Numbered from the stretch's first letter, positions 26,919 to 39,426 are shown. The stretch: 64,000 nt of DNA from Pelomonas sp047654805 (GCF_047654805.1 NZ_JASGIV010000001.1:310001-374000), one strand, 5' to 3'. Numbers and translations: made by a program. Notes: generated by a model not told the origin, from the letters alone.

Positions 26919-28343
26919 ATGAAAAGACTGTTCATGGCCGCTATGGCGGCATGGGCGGGCTGCGTCGCTGCCGCGCCCGCTGTCCCTGCTGACCTGATCC
27001 TGCGCGATGCCACACTCGTCGACGTGGCCGCAGGCCGCCTCGTGACCGGCCAGGCCGTTGTTACGCGTGGCGACCGTATCCTGGCCGTTGTCGATGCGAA
27101 GCAGCTTCAGCAGTACAAGGCCAAGCGCACGCTGAGCCTGAAGGGCCGCTACCTGATTCCGGGACTGTGGGACAGCCACGTCCACTTCGGCGGCGGCGAA
27201 GCCCTGATCGAAGAGAACCGCCACCTGCTGCCGCTCTACCTTGCGCATGGCATCACCACTGTGCGCGACTGTGCCGGCGACCTCAGCGATACCGTGCTGC
27301 AGTGGCGCGACGAGATCGCCGCCAGGAAGCTGTTGGGCCCGACCATATTCGCCTCCGGCGCCAAGCTAGAGGGCTACAAGCCGCTGTGGAAGGGCACGCA
27401 GGAAGTGGGCACGCCGCAGGAGGTAGGCCAGGCGCTGGACAAGCTGCGCCACGACCACGCGGACTTCGTCAAGATCACCGAAAACACCATGCGCGCCGAC
27501 GTTTACCTCGACGCGCTGCGCCAGGCCAAGGCGCGCGGCCTGCCCAGCTCGGCCCACCTGCATGGCGCCGTGACGCTGGACCAGGCTGCCGAGGCCGGGC
27601 TGGGCACGCTGGAACACCTGAACTACCTGCTGCGCGCCGCCACGCCCAAGGAGGCCGAGCTGACGGCCCAGGTGGCCGCCGGCACCCTCACGGCGCGCTC
27701 GGCCGCCGAGCAGAGTCTGGCCAGCTTCGACGAGGGCACGGCCCGTGCCGCCTTCAAGCGCCTGGCCGCGCGTGGCACGGCCGTCGTGCCGACGCTGTCG
27801 GTCATCCGCATTACCGCCTACCTGGACCAGGACGATCACGCCAACGACGACTATCTGAAGTACATCGGCCCCAAGCTGCGCCAGACCTATGAATGGCGCG
27901 TCAAGCGCGCGGCGTTGGACGGGCCTGACGCCATTGCCTATCGCCACGCCAGCTACGAAAAGACGGCGCGGCTGCTGCCACTGCTGGCCGAGGCTGGCGT
28001 GGAGATCGTTGCCGGCACTGACGCGGGTTTCCTGAACAGCTTCGACTATCCCGGCCAGGCTTTGCACGATGAGATGGCCGTCTACGTGCGCTCGGGCCTG
28101 ACACCGGTGCAGGCGCTGCGCTCGGCCGTGGTGGCCGGCCCGCGCTTCCTCGGAAAGCTGGATGGCTACGGCGCGCTGGCCGAGGGCAAGGTGGCGGACA
28201 TCGTCGTGCTGAAGGCCAATCCACTTGAGGACATCGGCGCCACGCGCCAGATCGACGCTGTCGTCACGCAGGGGCGGCTGCTGGACCGCAGGAAGCTCGA
28301 CGCGATGCTGGCCGAGGTACGCGACTGGGTGGCCGCGCAATGA
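26919..28343 (+). CDS. exported amidohydrolase family protein
   Basis: A 474-residue protein with a signal peptide (cleaved near VAAAP) and an amidohydrolase-superfamily TIM barrel. Metal-binding motifs are 'LWDSHVHFGGG', 'VKITENT' (position of the bridging lysine), 'SSAHLHGA', 'LGTLEHLNYL' and 'VAGTDAGFL'. The family includes imidazolonepropionase-like and prolidase-like periplasmic enzymes that split cyclic amides or dipeptides; the substrate cannot be read from sequence. It is followed with an ATGA overlap by the spermidine-synthase-like gene. Confidence 0.88.
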   Translation: MKRLFMAAMAAWAGCVAAAPAVPADLILRDATLVDVAAGRLVTGQAVVTRGDRILAVVDAKQLQQYKAKRTLSLKGRYLIPGLWDSHVHFGGGEALIEENRHLLPLYLAHGITTVRDCAGDLSDTVLQWRDEIAARKLLGPTIFASGAKLEGYKPLWKGTQEVGTPQEVGQALDKLRHDHADFVKITENTMRADVYLDALRQAKARGLPSSAHLHGAVTLDQAAEAGLGTLEHLNYLLRAATPKEAELTAQVAAGTLTARSAAEQSLASFDEGTARAAFKRLAARGTAVVPTLSVIRITAYLDQDDHANDDYLKYIGPKLRQTYEWRVKRAALDGPDAIAYRHASYEKTARLLPLLAEAGVEIVAGTDAGFLNSFDYPGQALHDEMAVYVRSGLTPVQALRSAVVAGPRFLGKLDGYGALAEGKVADIVVLKANPLEDIGATRQIDAVVTQGRLLDRRKLDAMLAEVRDWVAAQ

Positions 28344-29113
28344 GGGCCAAGCCGCAGGCTTGGGGGCCGGCCACGCTGAGCGAGTTCGATGGCGTGCGCT
28401 TCCTGCACCTGGATTCAATCTGGGTGCAGGGCGCCATGCGCATCCGCAAGCCCGACCAGCTGGAGCTGGAGTACATCCAACGCATGTGCGCTTGGATGCT
28501 GTGGCGCGACCCTGCTGAGGTGGGTGAAGGCCATGCCGTGCAGTTGGGGCTGGGGGCAGCGGCGCTGACGCGTTTCTGCCATGGCCTGCTGAAGATGAAG
28601 ACCACTGCAGTCGAGATCAACCCCGAGGTCATCGCAGCCTGCCGGCAGTGGTTCCGCCTGCCGGCCAACGACGCCCGGCTGGAGGTTCTCAACGAGGACG
28701 CGGCGCGCTGGGTGATGGACGAGGCCAATCTGCAGACGGTGGACGTGCTCAATGTGGACCTCTATGACCACGACGCCGCAGCGCCGGTGCTGGACGACGA
28801 GGACTTCTACGCTGCCTGCCGTGGCGTGCTGGCCGATGGCGGGTTGATGACGGTCAACCTGTTCGGCCGCAGTGCCAGCTTCGCGCGCAGCGCGCTGCGC
28901 ATCGCCCGTGCCTTCGGGTCGGACCAGGTCTGGAGCCTTGCGCCTACCAAGGAGGGCAACACCGTTGTCGTCGCGGCGCGCGGCGTGCAGGTGCCGCACC
29001 GCGACGTACTGGAGCAGCGCGCGGCTAACATTGAATCGCGCTTCAAGCTGCCGGCCCGCAAGTGGCTCAGGCTTGTCAGGCCGCTGCCGATGAGCATCCT
29101 CAACGCCCTCTGA
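28340..29113 (+). CDS. spermidine-synthase-like methyltransferase-fold protein
   Basis: A 257-residue protein with a Rossmann methyltransferase fold. Residues 75-110 carry 'AVQLGLGAAALTRF' (motif I region) and 'TTAVEINPEVIAACRQWF', the pattern used by spermidine/spermine synthases. 'VDVLNVDLYDHDAAAP' follows, which holds the catalytic aspartate zone. It lacks the N-terminal beta domain of true SpeE and is shorter, so a polyamine role is uncertain; many such proteins are methyltransferase-like with unknown substrate. It overlaps the amidohydrolase and precedes a GspE-type ATPase by twelve bases. Confidence 0.8.
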   Translation: MRAKPQAWGPATLSEFDGVRFLHLDSIWVQGAMRIRKPDQLELEYIQRMCAWMLWRDPAEVGEGHAVQLGLGAAALTRFCHGLLKMKTTAVEINPEVIAACRQWFRLPANDARLEVLNEDAARWVMDEANLQTVDVLNVDLYDHDAAAPVLDDEDFYAACRGVLADGGLMTVNLFGRSASFARSALRIARAFGSDQVWSLAPTKEGNTVVVAARGVQVPHRDVLEQRAANIESRFKLPARKWLRLVRPLPMSILNAL

Positions 29114-29124
29114 GACCCGCCTCG

Positions 29125-30906
29125 ATGTCGACCAAGCCCAAGCCCTCGGCCCCTGCCTCCAAGACCGAGGGCCGCCTGGACTGGCGCCAGTTGCTTCACT
29201 GGCTGCTGGAGGACGGGCTCATCGACGAACCGCAGGTGCAGCGCACCGAGCAGCGCTTCGCCGCCGGCGACAGCTCGCTGCACCCTTTGGTGCGCCTGGG
29301 GCACGCAAGCCTGGTGCGGTTGTCCACCGGCAAGCCGCTGGACGTGGAGGCGCTGTCCGAATGGCTGGCCGTGCGTGCCAAGCTGCCCTATCTGCGCATC
29401 GATCCGTTGAAGGTAGACGTGGGCCGCGTCGGCGACGTGATGTCGATCGGCTATGCGGAAGCCAAGCGATGCCTGCCGGTGCAGTTCGGCATGAACGACG
29501 TGACCATCGCGACGTCGGAACCCTTCGAGACCAGTTGGGTCGCGCAGATCGAGTCGCATGTGCGCAAGCCCATCAAGCTGGTCGTCGCCAATCCGCTGGA
29601 CATCGCGCGCTACACGACCGAGTTCTTCACGCTGGCGCGCTCGGTGCGCGCCGCGGCCAAGGCCGGCGAGCAGAGCCAGGTGGCGAGCTTTGAGCAGCTC
29701 GTGGAGCTGGGGCGTTCCAACAAGCAGCTGGACGCCAACGACCAAGGCGTGGTGCAGGTGGTGGACTGGCTGTGGCAGTACGCTTTCGACCAGCGCGCCT
29801 CGGACATCCACCTGGAGCCGCGCCGCGAGATGGGCGTCATCCGCTTCCGCATCGACGGCGTTCTGCACACGGTCTACCAGCTGCCGCCCACGGTGATGAG
29901 CGCGATGACGTCGCGAATCAAGCTGCTGGGGCGCATGGATGTGGTCGAGAAACGCCGCCCGCTGGACGGCCGCATCAAGACGCGCAATCCGGCTGGCGAC
30001 GAGGTGGAGATGCGTCTGTCCACGCTGCCCACTGCCTTCGGCGAGAAGATGGTCATGCGCATCTTCGACCCCGATACCGCGGTCAAGGATCTGTCGTCGC
30101 TGGGCTTTGGTCAGCACGACTCGGACCGCTGGGAGTCGCTGGTCAAGCAGCCCCACGGCATCATCCTCGTGACCGGCCCGACCGGCAGCGGCAAGACGAC
30201 CACGCTCTACTCCACGCTGAAGCGGCTGGCGACCGACGAGGTCAACGTCTGCACCATCGAAGACCCCATCGAGATGATCGAGCCGGCCTTCAACCAGACC
30301 CAGGTGCAGAACGTGCTGGACTTCGGCTTCGCCGAGGGCCTGCGCGCGCTGATGCGGCAGGACCCCGACATCATCATGGTGGGCGAGATCCGTGACCTCG
30401 AGACCGCCGAGATGGCCATCCAGGCCGCGCTGACCGGGCACCTCGTCTTCAGCACACTGCACACCAACGACTCGGTCTCGGCCATCACGCGGCTGCAGGA
30501 CCTTGGCGTGCCGACCTATCTGATCAGTGCCACCGTCATCGGCGTGCTGGCCCAGCGTCTGGTGCGCACGCTGTGCCCGCATTGCAAGCAGCCCGATCCC
30601 GTCGTCACGCGCGAGAGTCTAAACGAGCTGGTGCGCCATTGGAGGCTGGGCGGCGGCGTAAAGCCCTACAAGCCGGTGGGCTGCCTGGAGTGCCGCAATA
30701 CCGGTTTCCGTGGCCGCGCGGGTCTCTATGAGTTGCTGACAGTGAGCGAAGGTGTCAAAGGCGCAATGGCCGACCTGACGGCGTTGCGCCGCCAAGCCAT
30801 GCAGGAAGGCCTGCGCCCGCTGCGCCTGGCTGGTGCGATGAAGGTGGCCGAGGGCGTCACGACGGTGGAGGAAGTGCTTCGCAGCACGCCGGCCTGGGAG
30901 GGCTGA
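29125..30906 (+). CDS. GspE/PilB-family secretion ATPase
   Basis: A 593-residue AAA ATPase of the type II secretion/type IV pilus group. It has an N-terminal MshEN-like domain (about residues 15-190), then Walker A 'VTGPTGSGKTTTLYSTL', the Asp box, Walker B 'QDPDIIMVGEIRDLETAEMA' and the His box 'TGHLVFSTLHTNDSV'. A zinc-binding tetracysteine is seen in 'LCPHCKQ' and 'CLECRNTGFRGRAGLYEL'. The N-terminal segment has 'LDWRQLLHWLLEDGLIDE', unlike ordinary PilB. No other secretion or pilus genes adjoin it, so the machine it powers is unknown. A second, different GspE-type gene is at 62192-63883. Confidence 0.9.
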   Translation: MSTKPKPSAPASKTEGRLDWRQLLHWLLEDGLIDEPQVQRTEQRFAAGDSSLHPLVRLGHASLVRLSTGKPLDVEALSEWLAVRAKLPYLRIDPLKVDVGRVGDVMSIGYAEAKRCLPVQFGMNDVTIATSEPFETSWVAQIESHVRKPIKLVVANPLDIARYTTEFFTLARSVRAAAKAGEQSQVASFEQLVELGRSNKQLDANDQGVVQVVDWLWQYAFDQRASDIHLEPRREMGVIRFRIDGVLHTVYQLPPTVMSAMTSRIKLLGRMDVVEKRRPLDGRIKTRNPAGDEVEMRLSTLPTAFGEKMVMRIFDPDTAVKDLSSLGFGQHDSDRWESLVKQPHGIILVTGPTGSGKTTTLYSTLKRLATDEVNVCTIEDPIEMIEPAFNQTQVQNVLDFGFAEGLRALMRQDPDIIMVGEIRDLETAEMAIQAALTGHLVFSTLHTNDSVSAITRLQDLGVPTYLISATVIGVLAQRLVRTLCPHCKQPDPVVTRESLNELVRHWRLGGGVKPYKPVGCLECRNTGFRGRAGLYELLTVSEGVKGAMADLTALRRQAMQEGLRPLRLAGAMKVAEGVTTVEEVLRSTPAWEG

Positions 30907-30997
30907 GCACGGCCCGGCGCGTATGCGGGCCTTACGTGTAATCCACAGGCGGTCCGCCGGGGACCCACTGCCAGAATCGCCGCCAACATACAGCGCA

Positions 30998-31017
30998 GCC
31001 TCCGGCGCGCCGGAGGC
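30998..31017 (+). promoter_or_regulatory. perfect 20-bp palindrome enclosing the tctB ribosome binding site
   Basis: Bases 30998-31017 (GCCTCCGG, CGCG, CCGGAGGC) are a perfect palindrome. The right arm contains the GGAGG Shine-Dalgarno of tctB (31012-31016), nine bases before the ATG at 31026. In RNA it could fold into an eight-base stem that hides the ribosome binding site; in DNA it could be an operator. A weaker hairpin (GGCCCG 30911-30916 with CGGGCC 30926-30931) lies just after the upstream gene. Confidence 0.5.
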
Positions 31018-31025
31018 GACAGACG

Positions 31026-31490
31026 ATGAAGATCAAAAGCCAGCGGGACTTCTGGTCCGGGCTGATGTTCCTGGTGGCGGGCATTGCGTTCGCATGGGGC
31101 GCGACCGAGTACTCCTTCGGCACCTCCGCACGACCCGGGCCGGGCTACTTCCCTTTCGGGTTGGGCATCCTGCTGGCGCTGCTGGGCGGGCTGGTGCTGT
31201 TCAAGGCGCTAACGCTGGAGTCTGAAGGGGGGGACCCCGTGGGTGCCATCGCGTGGCGGCCGCTGCTCGTCATCGTCGCCGCCATCGTCGTGTTCGGGGT
31301 AGCTCTGCCGCGCCTTGGGCTGGCCTGCACGTTGCCGCTGCTCATCGTGCTGTCGTCGCTCGCGGGGGACCAGTTCCGCTGGCGCGACGTGTTTGTCACC
31401 AGCATCGTGCTGACAGTCGGTAGCTGGGCCCTGTTCATCGTGGGCCTGAAGCTGACGATTCCGCTCTGGCCCATCTACATCGGCGGCTGA
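31026..31490 (+). CDS. tctB: tripartite tricarboxylate transporter small subunit TctB
   Basis: A 154-residue membrane protein with four hydrophobic helices and the TctB start 'SQRDFWSGLMFLVAGIAF'. The signature 'GPGYFPFGLGILLALLGG' follows it. TctB is the small, poorly conserved membrane subunit that works with TctA and a periplasmic binding protein (TctC) in solute uptake driven by an ion gradient. Carboxylates such as citrate are usual substrates. It is followed nine bases later by tctA. No tctC lies in the window. Confidence 0.9.
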   Translation: MKIKSQRDFWSGLMFLVAGIAFAWGATEYSFGTSARPGPGYFPFGLGILLALLGGLVLFKALTLESEGGDPVGAIAWRPLLVIVAAIVVFGVALPRLGLACTLPLLIVLSSLAGDQFRWRDVFVTSIVLTVGSWALFIVGLKLTIPLWPIYIGG

Positions 31491-31499
31491 GGGCGCGAC

Positions 31500-33011
31500 A
31501 TGGACTTGCTGAACAACCTCGGTCTCGGGTTCCAGACGGCGTTGAGCCTGCAGAACCTGCTCTATGCATTCTTTGGGGCGGTGCTCGGCACGCTGATCGG
31601 CGTGTTGCCTGGGCTCGGGCCTGTCGCGACCATAGCGATGCTGCTGCCGTCCATCTATACGCTGGACGCGACACCGGCGCTCATCATGCTGGCAGGCATC
31701 TATTACGGGGCCCAGTACGGCGGCTCGACGACGGCGATCCTGATCAACGTGCCCGGCGAATCGAGTTCGGTGGTGACCGCCATCGATGGCTACCAGATGG
31801 CACGGCGTGGCCGTGCGGGCGCTGCGCTTGCGGCAGCCGGCCTGGGCAGCTTCTTCGCGGGCTGCGTCGGCACCATCATCATTGCGGCCTTCGCGCCGCC
31901 GCTGACCGAACTGGCCTTCAAATTCGGTTCGGCCGAGTATTTCTCGCTGATGGTGCTGGGCCTGGTGGGGGCTGTGGTACTGGCGTCGGGCTCGTTGATC
32001 AAGGCAATCGCGATGATCGTGCTGGGGCTGCTGCTAGGCCAGATCAACACCGATGTCATCACGGGCACGGCGCGCTTCTCTTTTGATATTCCCGAGCTGA
32101 CGGACGGCATTGGCTTCGTCGTGATCGCCATGGGCGTGTTCGGGTTCGGCGAGATCATCGCCAACCTGGGGCAGCCCGAGGAGCATCGCGAGGTCTTCAC
32201 CAAAGAGGTCAAGGGCCTCTGGCCGACGCGGGAAGACTTCAAGGAGGCCTGGCCCTCGGTCATGCGCGGCACGGCCCTGGGTTCGGTGCTCGGCGTGTTG
32301 CCGGGCGGCGGGGCGCTACTGGCGTCCTTCGCGGCCTACACCCTGGAGAAGAAGGTCGCCCGCAATCCCCGCGTCCCCTTTGGCAAAGGTGCGATCCAGG
32401 GCGTGGCGGGCCCCGAGAGCGCCAACAACGCAGGGGCTCAGACGTCGTTCATTCCCATGCTGACGCTGGGCATCCCGCCCAATGCGGTGATGGCGCTGAT
32501 GGTCGGGGCGATGACCATCAAGGGCATCCAGCCCGGCCCGCAGGTCATGACAAGCAATCCCGAGCTTTTCTGGGGCCTGATCGCGTCGATGTGGATCGGC
32601 AATCTGATGCTCATCGTGCTGAACCTGCCGCTCATCGGCATCTGGATCAAGCTGCTGACGGTGCCCTACCGTTTCCTGTTCCCGGCCATCGTCGTCTTCT
32701 GCTGCATCGGTACCTACTCGCTGAACAACAACAGCTTCGATGTCTACCTGACGGCTGGCTTCGCGCTGCTGGGCTATGTGTTCTACAAGCTGAGCTGTGA
32801 GCCGGCGCCGCTGCTGCTGGGCTTCATCCTCGGGCCGATGATGGAAGAGAACCTGCGCAGGGCATTGCTGCTCGCGCGAGGCGACTGGAGCACCTTCCTG
32901 ACCCGTCCGTTGTCAGCTGGCCTGCTGATCGCAGCTGCGCTGATGATCGTGGTGGTGATGCTGCCGTCCATCAAGAGCAAGCGAGAAGAGGCTTTCCAGG
33001 AAGAGGGCTGA
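31500..33011 (+). CDS. tctA: tripartite tricarboxylate transporter large subunit TctA
   Basis: A 503-residue integral membrane protein with about twelve helices. TctA signatures are 'GTLIGVLPGLGPVATIAMLLP', written here by residues 29-49, 'IYYGAQYGGSTTAILINVPG', 'TALGSVLGVLPGGGALLASF', and 'GPESANNAGAQTSFIPMLTL' with its proline-rich 'GIPPNAVMALM' loop. It forms the main translocation path of the tricarboxylate transporter. The gene pair tctB-tctA ends a plus-strand series just before the rRNA leader. Confidence 0.95.
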   Translation: MDLLNNLGLGFQTALSLQNLLYAFFGAVLGTLIGVLPGLGPVATIAMLLPSIYTLDATPALIMLAGIYYGAQYGGSTTAILINVPGESSSVVTAIDGYQMARRGRAGAALAAAGLGSFFAGCVGTIIIAAFAPPLTELAFKFGSAEYFSLMVLGLVGAVVLASGSLIKAIAMIVLGLLLGQINTDVITGTARFSFDIPELTDGIGFVVIAMGVFGFGEIIANLGQPEEHREVFTKEVKGLWPTREDFKEAWPSVMRGTALGSVLGVLPGGGALLASFAAYTLEKKVARNPRVPFGKGAIQGVAGPESANNAGAQTSFIPMLTLGIPPNAVMALMVGAMTIKGIQPGPQVMTSNPELFWGLIASMWIGNLMLIVLNLPLIGIWIKLLTVPYRFLFPAIVVFCCIGTYSLNNNSFDVYLTAGFALLGYVFYKLSCEPAPLLLGFILGPMMEENLRRALLLARGDWSTFLTRPLSAGLLIAAALMIVVVMLPSIKSKREEAFQEEG

Positions 33012-33173
33012 TCCCGGGAGGGGCCAGCCTGGAGGCTGAAGACACCCGGGCCTGACTCCCGGAGAAGGGGTTGCAAGTTCAATCCTTGCTGCCACTTCTA
33101 TATAGATGGAACCCCAGCCCTGGTCGTGCCACGGAGGCGCGACCCAAATTTCTCCTCGAATTTCGACAAGGGC

Positions 33174-33203
33174 TTGTACCTAGGTAAATTCCTGTGCTAC
33201 AGT
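33174..33203 (+). promoter_or_regulatory. rRNA operon promoter P1
   Basis: TTGTAC (33174-33179) and TACAGT (33198-33203) are separated by 18 bases, followed by a GC-rich discriminator (AGCGGGC) as in growth-rate-controlled rRNA promoters. It is the first of three promoter-like sites in the 725-base leader region 33012-33736, which contains no protein gene. Confidence 0.6.
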
Positions 33204-33350
33204 AGCGGGCTTCGCTGATCACAACGCAGCGCTTGTCGGGAACGGCAGTTAGCGGTGGAGTGGTTGGGGAAGCTGGGCCGAAAGGTCTGGGGCGAGCTGG
33301 AGAGCTTGTCGGGTGCTGAAGGGGTCTGAAAAGAAATCTTCAAAAAGTGC

Positions 33351-33379
33351 TTGACGATGCTGCGAAAGCAGATCAAAAT
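33351..33379 (+). promoter_or_regulatory. rRNA operon promoter P2
   Basis: TTGACG (33351-33356) and CAAAAT (33374-33379) are spaced by 17 bases, with an A-rich upstream stretch (TTCAAAAA from 33339) and a CTCGC discriminator. The surrounding 70 bases (33339-33409) are nearly repeated at 33474-33543. Confidence 0.65.
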
Positions 33380-33484
33380 CTCGCCTCTTTGCTGCTGACG
33401 AACAAAACGCGAAAGCGAATAGTTTGAAGGTGGTGAGGGAAAGCGAAGTTGCTGAGTATTGAGAAAATAAATTTTCAAAAATAC

Positions 33485-33514
33485 TTGACGACGAAGCAAA
33501 AAGCAGATTAGAAT
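33485..33514 (+). promoter_or_regulatory. rRNA operon promoter P3
   Basis: TTGACG (33485-33490) and TAGAAT (33509-33514) are spaced by 18 bases, again with TTCAAAAA just upstream and CTCGC just downstream of the -10 box. It is the nearest promoter to the 16S gene and the best match to consensus of the three. Confidence 0.7.
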
Positions 33515-33578
33515 CTCGCTTCTTTGCTGCTGACAACAAAACGATGTCAGCGACGCAGTTAACGAAAGTTGATTGCGA

Positions 33579-33588
33579 TGTTCTTTAA
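33579..33588 (+). promoter_or_regulatory. boxA antitermination site in the rRNA leader
   Basis: TGTTCTTTAA matches the boxA element that binds NusB/S10 and lets RNA polymerase read through the rRNA operon. A second copy lies in the spacer before 23S. Confidence 0.75.
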
Positions 33589-33594
33589 GAATTC

Positions 33595-33614
33595 ACAGCC
33601 GATAAGCGTGGGCG
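33595..33614 (+). other. 16S processing stem, left arm
   Basis: The 20 bases 33595-33614 are complementary, with one mismatch, to 35345-35364 downstream of 16S. Together they form the long duplex around pre-16S that RNase III cuts. Confidence 0.8.
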
Positions 33615-33736
33615 TTTGAAGTGAAGTGGTGTTGTCAGGTGACTGATGACGGTCCTTCGGACTTTAAACGCTCACGGAAAGAGAATGAAGCTATGCAAAT
33701 AGTCTTTGTTCGATTCCGTTGAGTAAATTCAAGATC

Positions 33737-35263
<1,527 letters not shown>

Positions 35264-35344
35264 GATAGATCGCGCCTCGTCGATACTTAGGTATAGGCAG
35301 AGCAAGATCACTAAAGAGCGAAAGCTCAAGCACTTTGCTTTAAG

Positions 35345-35364
35345 CGCCCACACTTATCGGCTGT
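35345..35364 (+). other. 16S processing stem, right arm
   Basis: Pairs with 33595-33614 with one mismatch to close the pre-16S duplex. It lies in the 191-base spacer between 16S and tRNA-Ile, which holds no other recognisable element. Confidence 0.8.
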
Positions 35365-35451
35365 CATACAACAGTGAGTGAATCGCGTGAGCCTGTGGAG
35401 CTGGCCTCGACAGCCTGGCGATGAGACAGAGCTAACGCAAACGTTTCGCGT

Positions 35452-35528
35452 GGGTCTGTAGCTCAGTCGGTTAGAGCACCGTCTTGATAAGGCGGGGGTC
35501 GCTGGTTCGAATCCAGCCAGACCCACCA
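35452..35528 (+). tRNA. tRNA-Ile (GAT anticodon)
   Basis: A 77-base tRNA with acceptor GGGTCTG pairing CAGACCC, D arm AGCTCAGT, anticodon GAT in CTTGATAA, T arm with GGTTCGAATCC, and an encoded CCA end. Its place between 16S and 23S is standard. Confidence 0.97.
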
Positions 35529-35542
35529 CGGTAAACGAACCC

Positions 35543-35618
35543 GGGGGATTAGCTCAGCTGGGAGAGCACCTGCTTTGCAAGCAGGGGGTCGTCGGTTCGA
35601 TCCCGTCATCCTCCACCA
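35543..35618 (+). tRNA. tRNA-Ala (TGC anticodon)
   Basis: A 76-base tRNA with acceptor GGGGGAT pairing ATCCTCC, anticodon TGC in CTTTGCAAG, T arm GGTTCGATCCC and an encoded CCA end. It follows tRNA-Ile by fourteen bases. Confidence 0.97.
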
Positions 35619-35634
35619 GTTTCACTCAAATGGT

Positions 35635-35673
35635 TGGTAAACCTCAGCGAATGCAGTTTGCTGAGGTTTACCA
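35635..35673 (+). other. perfect 14-base hairpin in the tRNA-Ala/23S spacer
   Basis: TGGTAAACCTCAGC (35635-35648) and GCTGAGGTTTACCA (35660-35673) form a perfect stem with an eleven-base loop. A smaller hairpin (GTTAGCGG 35733-35740 with CCGCTAAC 35765-35772) lies downstream. The rest of the 307-base spacer 35619-35925 holds boxA and the 23S processing arm and no gene. Confidence 0.6.
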
Positions 35674-35697
35674 GCGAAAGATCGAAAGATCGGCTGT

Positions 35698-35707
35698 TGT
35701 TCTTTAA
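35698..35707 (+). promoter_or_regulatory. boxA antitermination site in the 23S leader
   Basis: TGTTCTTTAA is repeated here, 228 bases before 23S, as usual for rRNA operons that re-load the antitermination complex. Confidence 0.75.
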
Positions 35708-35912
35708 CAATTTGTAGAGTCGAATCAGCGTTGTTAGCGGAAAGCGTCGTAAGGGCGCACCGTGCCGCTAACGACATTTTGATTGCGTCAAACATAGACT
35801 TCAACTGAGCAAGAAATTGTTTAGATGAAGAACGGCGTAACGCGTGAATACTCAAAAACAGTCTGGATCTGAGGATCTGGATTGAGTCCTTGACGACAGT
35901 GCAGTCAGCGCT

Positions 35913-35925
35913 GTCAAAGTTATAG

Positions 35926-35932
<7 letters not shown>
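35913..35932 (+). other. 23S processing stem, left arm
   Basis: The 20 bases 35913-35932 are the exact reverse complement of 38794-38813. The inner part is helix 1 of 23S and the outer part is the RNase III stem of the precursor. Confidence 0.85.
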
Positions 35933-38793
<2,861 letters not shown>

Positions 38794-38802
<9 letters not shown>

Positions 38803-38813
38803 ATAACTTTGAC
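38794..38813 (+). other. 23S processing stem, right arm
   Basis: Exact complement of 35913-35932. The following 173-base spacer to 5S shows no further gene or tRNA. Confidence 0.85.
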
Positions 38814-38986
38814 TGCCAATCAACTGGATTGCAGATCAAGGTGGGTATTCAAGTTATGTTGTTCTTCAGAAGTCTGAAGACGCAATCAAAATACTGATTC
38901 CGCAGCAAGTCATTGCTGTGTGCAGATCGAATCTGCTGACTCTACGAATTGGGTTTATTGGCCCTGCCAATAAGCCAACCAGTCAA

Positions 38987-39100
38987 GCCTGACGACCATA
39001 GCGACTTGGTCCCACTCCTTCCCATCCCGAACAGGACAGTGAAACGAGTCAGCGCCGATGATAGTGCGGATTCCCGTGTGAAAGTAGGTCATCGTCAGGC
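38987..39100 (+). rRNA. rrf: 5S ribosomal RNA
   Basis: A 114-base 5S rRNA whose ends GCCTGACGACC and GTCATCGTCAGGC pair as helix 1. The inner CCCACTCCTTCCCATCCCGA and GATGATAGTGCGGATTCCCG blocks match the conserved core. Confidence 0.95.
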
Positions 39101-39116
39101 TATTTATTCAAGCCAA

Positions 39117-39153
39117 CCCCCGCTATCGAAAGATGGTGGGGGTTTTGCTTTTT
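39117..39153 (+). terminator. rRNA operon terminator
   Basis: CCCCCGCTATC (39117-39127) and GATGGTGGGGG (39132-39142) form an eleven-base stem with a GAAA tetraloop, with two G-T pairs. TTTTGCTTTTTG follows. This is an intrinsic terminator right after 5S. Confidence 0.9.
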
Positions 39154-39201
39154 GCGGGCGAAATCTAGGGGCGCGGATAGCCTGCGCTTATCCGCCTCCC
39201 C

Positions 39202-39273
39202 GCTCACAGCCCCTGCTCACAGCCCCCTGCGACCCGGCCCCGCGCACTCGCAGGCGCAATTCGCAGGCGCAAT
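39202..39273. repeat. two short tandem repeats downstream of the rRNA operon
   Basis: GCTCACAGCCCC occurs twice (39202-39213 and 39215-39226), and TCGCAGGCGCAAT occurs twice in direct tandem (39248-39260 and 39261-39273). The stretch 39154-39429 between the two terminators carries nothing else recognisable and no convincing gene. Confidence 0.7.
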
Positions 39274-39426
39274 TCGCCGTGCCCGCCCCTGGCCACTACC
39301 GTGCCGACAGCGAGTCGCGTACGAAACGGACCAGCGCGCGCGCAGGCTCCGAGCCCGCAGGCTGCAACTTCTCAATCGATGGTTGCGGTGATCAACGATG
39401 GCGCGCAGGGCGTCGAGCTGCGACGA

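Noticed and set aside
26340..27248. Upstream extension of the mscS frame to 27248
   Set aside because: It would cover the glycosylase and amidohydrolase genes; MscS homology begins at the ATG pair near 26339.
33046..33089. tRNA-like structure: CCGGG/CCCGG arm with a seven-base loop and a T-arm-like GCAAG-TTCAATC-CTTGC
   Set aside because: No matching acceptor stem is found, the loop lacks U33, and spacing to the upstream hairpin is wrong. It is at most a tRNA remnant or chance stem.
39202..39273. Attachment site or mobile-element scar at the short tandem repeats
   Set aside because: No integrase, no tRNA end and no distant matching copy in the window.
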